Shown: positions 1-6,900 of the stretch, piece by piece | How positions within the stretch are numbered: the stretch's first letter is position 1 | How the letters are laid out: every line of letters starts with the position of its first letter | From: Candidatus Delongbacteria bacterium | Lineage (GTDB): Bacteria; UBA4055 | Direction: 5' to 3' | Assembly: GCA_013139625.1 (NCBI GenBank) | Contig: WTAK01000468.1 | Span: 1 to 7,397, forward strand | Length of the DNA: 7,397 nt | Notes under the pieces: model-generated | The model's database searches: none | What the model saw: the letters and a program-made list of their open reading frames with translations, nothing else | What the model was told of the DNA's origin: nothing | Made by a program: the position numbers and the translations under genes

Positions 1-549
1 GATGTGTATGTTTGGAATCTCGAAATAAATAGTGATGATGAAATTTTTGCAGGATTAGGTGACGATTGGGGATTTAAGGGAATAGCTTATAGCAGTGATC
101 ATGGAGATACGTGGGAATACCTAAATGAAGGACTTGGAGGAGAAGAGGTTTTAGGAGGTGCAGGTGGTATAAGAGATATCGAAATTACATATGATGGTTA
201 TGTATACCTAGCCACTGATGGGGGAGTTTACAGGAGCGTGAAGTCAACAACTGGGATAGAAAATAATGAAAGATTAATAATTGAAAATTATAAATTACTT
301 CAAAATCATCCAAATCCGTTTAATAATGAAACGATTATTGGATACGCACTAAAAGAGATGAATAATGTTAATATCAGTATTTATAATTCAAATGGTCAGT
401 TCGTACAGAGTTTGGTAAATGAACAACAAAGAAAGGGAAAACATTCGATTTTGTTTAACGCGAATAAATTGAATAGTGGAATTTATTATTATAGACTAAA
501 GGTTGATGGGGTTGTAAAAGATACTAAGAAGATGTTATACTTAAGATAG
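1..549 (+). CDS. C-terminal part of a secreted Asp-box (BNR) beta-propeller protein with a T9SS type-A sorting domain (5' end outside the window)
   Basis: The reading frame is open from base 1, so the true start lies upstream; the GTG at position 4 is not a credible start. Bases 91-114 encode a perfect Asp-box (S-x-D-x-G-x-T-W, read as SSDHGDTW), a turn motif of sialidase-like and photosystem-stability-factor-like propellers. A second blade-like strand follows at about 199-240 (YLATDGGVYRS). Bases 289-546 form the sorting domain: NHPNPFNNETII, then ISIYNSNGQFVQSL, then LNSGIYYYRL, ending KDTKKMLYLR. In the known family this domain directs export across the outer membrane by the type IX system and is removed or anchored at the surface. 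The role is therefore an extracellular or surface protein, perhaps binding or structural; the substrate is unknown. No terminator is visible after the stop, and the next gene starts 48 bp downstream. The sorting domain is very secure; the propeller assignment rests on about two blades. Confidence 0.9.
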   Translation, partial: DVYVWNLEINSDDEIFAGLGDDWGFKGIAYSSDHGDTWEYLNEGLGGEEVLGGAGGIRDIEITYDGYVYLATDGGVYRSVKSTTGIENNERLIIENYKLLQNHPNPFNNETIIGYALKEMNNVNISIYNSNGQFVQSLVNEQQRKGKHSILFNANKLNSGIYYYRLKVDGVVKDTKKMLYLR

Positions 550-587
550 GTAAAACAAGTAAAAAAAAATAAAGTTGATTACAAATT

Positions 588-591
588 GGAG
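588..591 (+). promoter_or_regulatory. Ribosome binding site that fixes the start at 598
   Basis: A GGAG core lies 6 nt before the ATG at 598. It favours that ATG over the in-frame TTG at 586, which would put the GGAG inside the coding region and add four residues ahead of an otherwise perfect Met-Lys-Lys signal peptide. Confidence 0.65.
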
Positions 592-597
592 ATAGGT

Positions 598-1029
598 ATG
601 AAAAAGTTAGTTTTAGTTGGTTTATTATTTTTATTTTACTGGATTTATCCTCAACCAATTAATGTAAACCCCGATCCTGATGGAGACCCGTGGTATGTTG
701 GGGGTTATGTGTTAGATGAAAGTGAAGAAGAATTTATAAATTCTTTATCAAACTATATTCCAAATCAAGAAATTTTAGATTATGAATTACCTCAATCTTG
801 GGATAATTCAAAATTACCAGAAAATTTACCTAAATGTTTTAGATCAATATTTCTTCAAGATGGACCAACCTGTGCACAAGCTTCTTTGATTGGGTATATT
901 TTTACATATGAAGTTAACAGGGCTTTATACGCATCAGCTGATATTTTAGAAAGGCAATATCCCACACATTTTACATTAGTTATGAATGGGAGTGTGGTTA
1001 ACACAAAAAAAATGTTACTATTAAAATAA
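598..1029 (+). pseudogene. Remnant of a secreted papain-like cysteine protease gene: signal peptide and N-terminal part joined to the last ~17 residues of a T9SS sorting domain
   Basis: An intact frame of 143 residues. Residues 1-20 are a signal peptide (MKK, then a leucine-rich core ending near YPQP). Residues 64-125 (LPQSWDNSKLPENLPK, IFLQDGPTCAQAS, IGYIFTYEVNRAL, QYPTHFT) resemble, from memory, the start of secreted papain-like proteases of Bacteroidota and relatives. C92, with Q87 just before it, would be the nucleophile region. Beyond residue 126 the protein should continue for hundreds of residues with the catalytic His and Asn. Instead it runs straight into LVMNGSVVNTKKMLLLK, which aligns with the last residues of the preceding gene's sorting domain (LKVDGVVKDTKKMLYLR). 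The simplest reading is an in-frame internal deletion that removed the catalytic core and most of the sorting domain. An assembly join, or a genuine small secreted protein, remains possible. The fusion is seen; the protease assignment is moderate. Confidence 0.6.
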
Positions 1030-1071
1030 ACGAATAATAAGGCAAAATAAAAAATTAAAGGGAGAAAAAAA

Positions 1072-1314
1072 ATGGAAATGAAAGACATAATACTTGAGTA
1101 CGTAATTGAAGAGTATCTAGAAGACGAAGACGAAGTGCTAACTTTTGATTCACCGCTTATTTCCGGTGGTATCGTAGATTCATTTTCAATGGTTTCACTT
1201 AAGAGATTCTTAGAAAATAAATACAAGATATCTATACCTGATGACAAAGCAACTCCTGAAGCATTTGATACAGTAGATAAAATCGTTGCACTTGTAAAAG
1301 AATACATTAATTAG
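1072..1314 (+). CDS. Acyl carrier protein (specialised, non-FabF-operon type)
   Basis: An 80-residue acidic helical protein of normal ACP length. The 4'-phosphopantetheine attachment site is Ser37 within GGIVDSFSMVSL; the DSF form, rather than the DSL of housekeeping AcpP, is common in pathway-dedicated carriers. The later helices (RFLENKYKISIPDD, then AFDTVDKIVALVKEYI) match helix III/IV of the family. The start at 1072 has a GGGAG at 1060-1064, spaced 7 nt; the ATG at 1078 is less well placed. The gene is not beside fatty-acid synthase genes. It leads a run with two alpha-oxoamine synthases, the first beginning 50 bp downstream, which suggests that it carries the acyl group used by one of them. 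A comparable ACP sits beside serine palmitoyltransferase in Caulobacter-type sphingolipid clusters. The ACP identity is firm; the acyl substrate and pathway are inferred. It needs a holo-ACP synthase encoded elsewhere. Confidence 0.93.
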   Translation: MEMKDIILEYVIEEYLEDEDEVLTFDSPLISGGIVDSFSMVSLKRFLENKYKISIPDDKATPEAFDTVDKIVALVKEYIN

Positions 1315-1316
1315 CA

Positions 1317-1343
1317 TGTGCGAAAATTTAAAATTTTCGTACA
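1317..1343 (+). promoter_or_regulatory. Intergenic hairpin between the ACP and the first alpha-oxoamine synthase
   Basis: The arms TGTGCGAAAATT and AATTTTCGTACA pair over 12 bp with one G-U and a TAA loop. The hairpin starts 3 bp after the ACP stop and ends 9 bp before the downstream ribosome binding site. No T-run follows it, so it does not look like an intrinsic terminator. It is more likely an mRNA stability or processing element that protects the 3' end of the ACP message, which would allow more ACP than enzyme to be made. The structure is seen; the role is inferred. Confidence 0.5.
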
Positions 1344-1364
1344 ATTACACAAAAGGAGAGCGTA

Positions 1365-2612
1365 ATGGCTTACAGCGATAAAGTAAGAAATACATACGAA
1401 GGAACACTTCAAGGTATCAAAGACAAAGGTGTCTTCAAGCAAGAAAGATTTATTCACTCATCTCAGGATGCAGAAATCGAAGTAGAATATCCAGCAGGTG
1501 CCCCACTGCAAAAAGTAATAAATATATGTGCAAATAACTATCTTGGTCTTTCAAGCCACCCTGATGTTATTAAGGCAGCTCACGAAGGTCTTGATTCAAG
1601 AGGTTATGGAATGTCCTCAGTTAGATTCATCTGCGGAACTCAAGATATTCATAGAGAACTAGAAAAGAAAGTTACTGAATTTTTAGGAACTGAAGATACT
1701 ATTCTTTTCCCTTCATGTATGGATGCAAACGCAGGTGTTTTTGAAGCTATCCTTACTGATGAAGATGTAATGATCTCAGACAGACTGGTTCATGCTTCAA
1801 TAATTGATGGAATGAGACTCTGTGCGGCAATGCATGATACTTTTAAGCATTCAAATATGAAACATCTTGAAAAGAAATTACAGTTACATGCTGACAAAAG
1901 ATTGAAAGTTGTAATAACTGACGGTGTTTTCTCAATGGATGGTGATACTGCAAAACTTGATGAAATGGTAGCACTCTGTGAAAAGTATGATGCAATGTTA
2001 TTTGTAGATGAATCTCACTCATCAGGTTTTATCGGAAAAACTGGTAGAGGAACTCACGAGCATTGTGGAGTTTTTGGAAAAATAGACATCATTACAACAA
2101 CTTTTGGAAAAGCAGTTGGTGGAGCATCGGGTGGTTGTGTTTCCGGAAGAAAAGAACTTGTTGAAATGTGTCGTCAAAAAGCAAGACCATACTTATTTTC
2201 AAATACAATAGCACCAGTAGTAGTTGCAGGTGTAAATAAAGTTTTGGATGTTCTTATGGGTAGTACAGAGAGAAGAGATAAGTTAGAAAAGAACACTGAA
2301 TTTTGGAGAAAAGGTTTATTGGATCTAGGATTTGTTCTTCAAAAAGGTGATACTCCTATTGTACCTGTTATGCTTTTCAATGCAAAACTTGCACAAGATT
2401 TCTCGAGAGATCTTTATGATGAAGGCATTTATGCAATTGGATTTTTCTTCCCAGTAGTACCTAATGGTGCAGCAAGAATTAGAACTCAAATTTCAGCAGC
2501 ACATGAAATGCATCATCTTGAAAAAGCTCTAGTAGCATTTAAGAAAGTTGGAGAGAAGTACGGAATCCTTGGATTGACCAAGCAAGAAATCATAGAGAAG
2601 TACGGATTATAG
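1365..2612 (+). CDS. PLP-dependent alpha-oxoamine synthase, divergent KBL-like paralog with SPT/BioF-like active-site segments
   Basis: A 415-residue fold-type I PLP enzyme of the family that condenses an amino acid with an acyl thioester and loses CO2 (KBL, SPT, BioF, HemA). Family residues are present: H143 (ring-stacking, in LVHASIIDG), D215 and H218 (VDESHSSG), the PLP lysine K249 (TTFGKA) and the carboxylate-binding Arg in RIRTQIS (371/373). The backbone is KBL-like (SVRFICGTQDIHRELE, RPYLFSN). Several segments depart from KBL toward SPT/BioF usage: SDRLVHAS instead of SDALNHAS, FKHSNMKHLEKKL instead of the KBL RYRYANN stretch, and VDESH instead of DDSH. With the ACP gene 50 bp upstream, a longer acyl-ACP substrate is plausible; glycine C-acetyltransferase activity is the alternative. 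AAAGGAG at 1352-1358 sets the ATG start. A ~14-residue C-terminal tail (LTKQEIIEKYGL) goes past the usual KBL end. The family is firm; the substrate is not. Confidence 0.9.
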   Translation: MAYSDKVRNTYEGTLQGIKDKGVFKQERFIHSSQDAEIEVEYPAGAPLQKVINICANNYLGLSSHPDVIKAAHEGLDSRGYGMSSVRFICGTQDIHRELEKKVTEFLGTEDTILFPSCMDANAGVFEAILTDEDVMISDRLVHASIIDGMRLCAAMHDTFKHSNMKHLEKKLQLHADKRLKVVITDGVFSMDGDTAKLDEMVALCEKYDAMLFVDESHSSGFIGKTGRGTHEHCGVFGKIDIITTTFGKAVGGASGGCVSGRKELVEMCRQKARPYLFSNTIAPVVVAGVNKVLDVLMGSTERRDKLEKNTEFWRKGLLDLGFVLQKGDTPIVPVMLFNAKLAQDFSRDLYDEGIYAIGFFFPVVPNGAARIRTQISAAHEMHHLEKALVAFKKVGEKYGILGLTKQEIIEKYGL

Positions 2613-2619
2613 ATGACAA

Positions 2620-2652
2620 TACGGGTAACGATCGTTACCCGTAGTATTTTTT
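2620..2652 (+). terminator. Perfect palindrome plus T-run: intrinsic terminator or attenuator between the two synthase genes
   Basis: A 24-bp perfect palindrome occupies 2620-2643. The arms TACGGGTAAC and GTTACCCGTA form a 10-bp stem closed by a GATC loop, followed three bases later by six Ts (2647-2652). It lies 7 bp after the stop of the first synthase and just before the ribosome binding site of the second (AAAGG at 2654-2658). This is the standard rho-independent layout, with a GC-rich stem for such AT-rich DNA. No promoter is evident between it and the second gene, so partial read-through (attenuation) is the likely outcome. Its perfect symmetry means an operator for a dimeric regulator is also possible. 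Confidence 0.7.
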
Positions 2653-2665
2653 AAAAGGAAAACAA

Positions 2666-3919
2666 ATGGCATACGTAAAAGAAATTAAAGAATATTACAG
2701 TTCACAGCTTGAAGAAATTAAGAAAGATGGACTGTACAAAGAAGAGAAATCAATAAATTCGACTCAATCAGCAGAGATCGAAGTAGAATACCCAATAGGA
2801 ACAAAAAGTTCAAAGATAATCAATATTTGTTCTAATAATTACCTAGGACTTTCAAGTCACCCTGATGTTATCGAAGCATGTAAAGCAGGATTAGATAGCA
2901 GAGGTTACGGAATGTCTTCAGTTAGATTCATCTGTGGCACCCAGGACATACATAAAGAGTTAGAGAATAAAGTATCTGAATTTTTAGGAATGGATGATAC
3001 AATACTCTATTCTTCAGCTTTCGATGCGAATCTTGGAGTATTTGAAGCGTTACTTGATGAGGATTGTGCGATCATATCTGATGCTCTTAATCACGCTTCA
3101 ATTATTGATGGTGTACGTTTATGTAAAGCAAAACGCTATAGATATGCAAACAACAATATGGATGATCTACAGGCAAAACTCGAAGAAGCTAAAGGTGCTA
3201 AGATCAAACTGATAGTTTCAGACGGTGTTTTTTCAATGGATGGAGTTGTTGCTCAAGTGGATAAGATCTGTGAATTGGCAGATATGTATAAAGCATTAGT
3301 AATGATAGATGATTCACATGCTACGGGTTTCATGGGCAAGCTTGGCAGAGGAACCCACGAAAAGCATGGAATGATAGGCAGAGTAGACCTTATTTCGACT
3401 ACATTTGGAAAAGCTTTGGGCGGAGCATCCGGAGGATGTATAGCAGGACGACAGGAAATAATTGATATGTTGCGTCAAAGATCTAGGCCGTACTTATTTT
3501 CTAATTCAATGGCACCTGTTGTTATTTCAGGAGTTCTAAAAGTTTTTGAGATGCTTTCTAAAGGAACAGAACGAAGAGATAAGTTACATAAGAATACAAG
3601 ATTCTGGAAGCATGGTTTGGAAGATGCTGGCTTTATCTTAACAAAAAGTGAAAGTCCAATAGTACCAATAATGCTTTTCAATGCACAATTAGCTCAAGAT
3701 TTCTCTCAGGATCTTTACAAAGAGGGAGTGTATGCGATCGGTTTTTTCTATCCTGTTGTGCCAAAAGGCAAAGCAAGGATCAGAACTCAAATTTCAGCAG
3801 GGTTAACTACCGAGCAGCTTGAAAAAGCACGTGATGCATTTGTAAAAGTTGGAAAAAAATACGGAATATTAGGTAAGTCAAAGAAAGAAATAATAGAAAT
3901 GTACCCACTTTCGATATAG
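2666..3919 (+). CDS. kbl: Glycine C-acetyltransferase (2-amino-3-ketobutyrate CoA ligase)-like alpha-oxoamine synthase
   Basis: A 417-residue PLP enzyme with the KBL signature almost unchanged from start to end: NICSNNYLGLSSHPD, SVRFICGTQDIHKELE, LYSSAFDAN, SDALNHASIIDGVRLCKAK, RYRYANNNM, IDDSHATGF and RSRPYLFSNS. Key residues are H143, D215, H218, PLP-lysine K249 and Arg 371/373 in RIRTQIS. KBL interconverts glycine plus acetyl-CoA with 2-amino-3-ketobutyrate in threonine catabolism, usually with threonine dehydrogenase, which is not seen here. It aligns gaplessly with the preceding gene (about 60% identical by hand count), so the pair is a tandem duplication. Like its partner it has a longer C-terminal tail (KSKKEIIEMYPLSI) than the ~398-residue E. 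coli enzyme. The start is set by AAAGG, 7 nt before the ATG. The ACP and kinase context suggests it may not be ordinary threonine catabolism; it could act on a related substrate or pair with its paralog as a heterodimer. Confidence 0.88.
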   Translation: MAYVKEIKEYYSSQLEEIKKDGLYKEEKSINSTQSAEIEVEYPIGTKSSKIINICSNNYLGLSSHPDVIEACKAGLDSRGYGMSSVRFICGTQDIHKELENKVSEFLGMDDTILYSSAFDANLGVFEALLDEDCAIISDALNHASIIDGVRLCKAKRYRYANNNMDDLQAKLEEAKGAKIKLIVSDGVFSMDGVVAQVDKICELADMYKALVMIDDSHATGFMGKLGRGTHEKHGMIGRVDLISTTFGKALGGASGGCIAGRQEIIDMLRQRSRPYLFSNSMAPVVISGVLKVFEMLSKGTERRDKLHKNTRFWKHGLEDAGFILTKSESPIVPIMLFNAQLAQDFSQDLYKEGVYAIGFFYPVVPKGKARIRTQISAGLTTEQLEKARDAFVKVGKKYGILGKSKKEIIEMYPLSI

Positions 3920-3933
3920 GAAAAGAATAGATC

Positions 3934-6900
3934 ATGAAACAAGGACAAACAATAAATGACAGATATGAGATACTCCGCCTTCTTGGAGAGGGAGGTATGG
4001 GTAATGTTTATCTTGTTCGTGATTTTGTAGAAAATAGAGTAATAGCTTTAAAGTTAATTAAAGAGAAATTCTTTTCAAATAAAGCCATTGATAGATTTAA
4101 AAATGAATTTAAAATGGTTAACCAACTTTCCCATCCAAATATAATCAAGGTTTATGATCTTGATGTTTATAAAAAAACCGATACATATTTTTTTACAATG
4201 GAATATGTTGAAGGAAAAGACCTTACAACAGCATACAAATCTTTATCATACAGAGAAAAATTAGAAATATTGTTACAGATCGCCAGAGGTCTAAATTATA
4301 TACACAATAGACATATTGTTCACTTTGATATCAAATCAGACAATGTTTTTCTTCTGCAGGATGATAAGGGTGTATTTCAGGCTAAGATCATGGACTTTGG
4401 ACTAGCAAATCTATTGGAAGATTTTAGTGGAAAGGTAAGAGGGACTCTAGTATATATAGCTCCTGAAATCATGATGAAGAAGGAAGTGGACTATCGAGCT
4501 GATCTATATTCTCTGGGCATGGTAATTTACTATATTTTTTCAGATAGATTACCTTTTGAAGAATGTAAAACAGTTAAAGAGATCGTTACCAAGAAGCTTG
4601 AAGAGTCTTTCAGGAAAGAAGAGCAATTTATTTCAATAAAAGAGAATTTTGTAAAGAACTTAATTAAGGATCTGTGTTCAGCTAGGAAAGAAGAAAGAAT
4701 ACATTCAGCACAGCAATTGATTTTATACCTTGAAACAGCTTTGGAGATGAATATTCGTGAGGAGGAAGAGCGAATAACAGCTATCTTTAACAATGAATTT
4801 TACGATAAAGATAACTTGATTGGTAATTTGCAAGATGAGTACTTAAATTTCTGTTTAAGGAAGGAAAAACGAGTCGGTATGTTCAATATTATCATATCGG
4901 AAAATGGTAATGGTCGTACACAGCTTCTTGAAACATTTAATGTTAAAGCTCAAATGAATAGAGTACCGTCTTTATTCATTACAGTAGAAAAAGAAGAAAA
5001 TCTGGTAAATATATTTTTCAGAAAACTAATTTTTGGATTTATTGGATTTTTAGAAAAAAATGAGAAAAGTAAAAACATATTCATACTTGCAAATAAACTT
5101 ATAGACAGTGAAGGGTTCTTTGTTCAAGAGGCAGACCTAGTCTTTAAGATCAGGAATGTCTTGAAAGAAATATTTGAGAACATTTCAACAAAACAATCCG
5201 TTGTTTTGATGCTGGATGATATAAACTATCTAAATGAAACTGATAAAGAACTATTATCTTATTTTCTTAATTTAGCAGTAACTTCTCCGGTTTTCTTAAT
5301 GGTTACAATTGATATTGATGATCTTAATTCTTCGGAATGCAGATTGCAGCAATACGAAGATACTTTTTATTTGATACCACCAAAAAAATATTACCTTGAG
5401 AATTTGCAAGAAGATAAGGTAATGGATTATTTGGCTTTCATATTAAAGACAGATAAAAAGAATATTGACGATACTATAGCTCCTTACATCATGAAAGAAA
5501 GTAATGGGAATTTATTTTTAATAAAAAGCTATTTGGAGTTTCTTTTCTCTCATGAATATCTATTAAAAAAGAAGGATAAATTTACATTTACATATCCAGA
5601 GCAGATAACTTATCACTCAAAGATAGTCGATATATACCAAGCCAGATTTTCAAATCTTTCAAACAATGAAAAATTTATATTTCTATTTATCGCAGGAAAA
5701 TATGATAAAGGTGCAAGTCTGGATAAGATAAAGGCTATTTTCTCAATTAAAGATCTTGATGATATTATATCGAACCTTCTAAGAATGAATTTAATAGATT
5801 CAACTGTGAGGAGAGGTAAGAGCTACTACAAGATAAAGAATGAAAATTTTTCAAAGGTTATTAAGACTTTCTCAACTGATGATAGAGAAATGTTTTACGA
5901 TAAGTTAGTCGATTATTACGTTAAAAAGAAAAAAAGTTCTCTAATAACTTATACTTACTGCCTGATAAAATCATCTGCAGAGGTAAAAGATAAAAAGAAA
6001 CAATTGAAAGAAACAATTGATTATTGTAGGAAGAATAATCTTAATTCTGATCGAAAAAACCTGTTAATATTTGAATATAAAAATTTTAAGTTAAGAAATA
6101 CAACTAGGGTAGAGATACTTAAAGAGTTATATTTGCTTTTAATTTCAATAGGTAGTTTTGAAGAAGCTTTTGTTTATTATAACGAACTATTAAAGAAATT
6201 GAAACTTGATAAAAATTCGTATGAATATGCAATTATTTTAGCAGATAGTGTTTGTTTTAGCAGGTCTAAAGTATCACTTCATAAGAAATCAGAAAATTTG
6301 AAAAAATCAGCACATATTCTGGCTAAATCAGGGAACTTTGAACTTTATTTAACTGTTCTGTACAAAAGGTTGACTTTCCTTGTTAGAAGTGGAAGGATAC
6401 AGGTATGTACCAATGTTATAAATCATGAGCTGAAAAGGTATAAAAATAATTTTGATCTCGAAACTAAGAAGAAGTTGAAAGACATGCTTAAATATTTCGA
6501 GAATGCGAATAAAATTCAAAGAACAGAAATTTATCTTAAACTTGTTCATGTATATAAATACTTGGAAGCAGATTTTGTATACCCTGAGGAGCGAGCAGAT
6601 CTATTGTTGATAATAATTTTAGATCTTATAGTTTCAAAGAATAATCAAAGGGCAATGTCACTGATAGAATCCTATTTATATGAAAATATATTGAAGTTAA
6701 ATAAGGTAAATGAACTATCTCTGTTGTATATATACGCAAATTTAATGTTCAAATATGGAAAGCTTAAGAAGGCATTTAAACTATATTCAGAGATCGAGCA
6801 AATTTCAGTAAAGAAGACAGTTGGTAATAACTTATTAACAGTTTTAACTGATAAGTTAGAAGTAATGACCAACATGAGAAAAACTGCAAACAAAGTTGAC

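Noticed and set aside
586..588. TTG start four codons upstream of the relic's ATG
   Set aside because: The GGAG ribosome binding site overlaps it, and the added residues would disrupt the signal peptide start.
550..597. Possible promoter between the first two genes (a TTG at 575 and A/T-rich tract)
   Set aside because: No second element at a suitable spacing could be matched with confidence; A-tracts are everywhere in this DNA.
1030..1071. Possible promoter or terminator ahead of the ACP gene
   Set aside because: The 42-bp gap is nearly all A/T with no hairpin and no convincing -33/-7 or -35/-10 pair; a promoter for the run is likely somewhere near here but cannot be placed.
855..1307. 150-codon open frame on the - strand opposite the relic and the ACP gene
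   Set aside because: It lies antisense to the unmistakable ACP, its translation is a low-complexity Ser/Ile/Phe-rich mirror of acidic codons, and it has no recognisable domain.
2994..3212. 72-codon + strand open frame inside the second synthase
   Set aside because: It is out of frame within a highly conserved enzyme and its translation has no family resemblance.
3475..3681. 68-codon - strand open frame opposite the second synthase
   Set aside because: Antisense shadow of a conserved coding region, with no ribosome binding site or domain.
4530..4793. 87-codon - strand open frame opposite the kinase gene
   Set aside because: Antisense to the C-terminal lobe of the kinase domain and the linker after it; the Ser/Phe-rich translation mirrors Glu/Lys codons.
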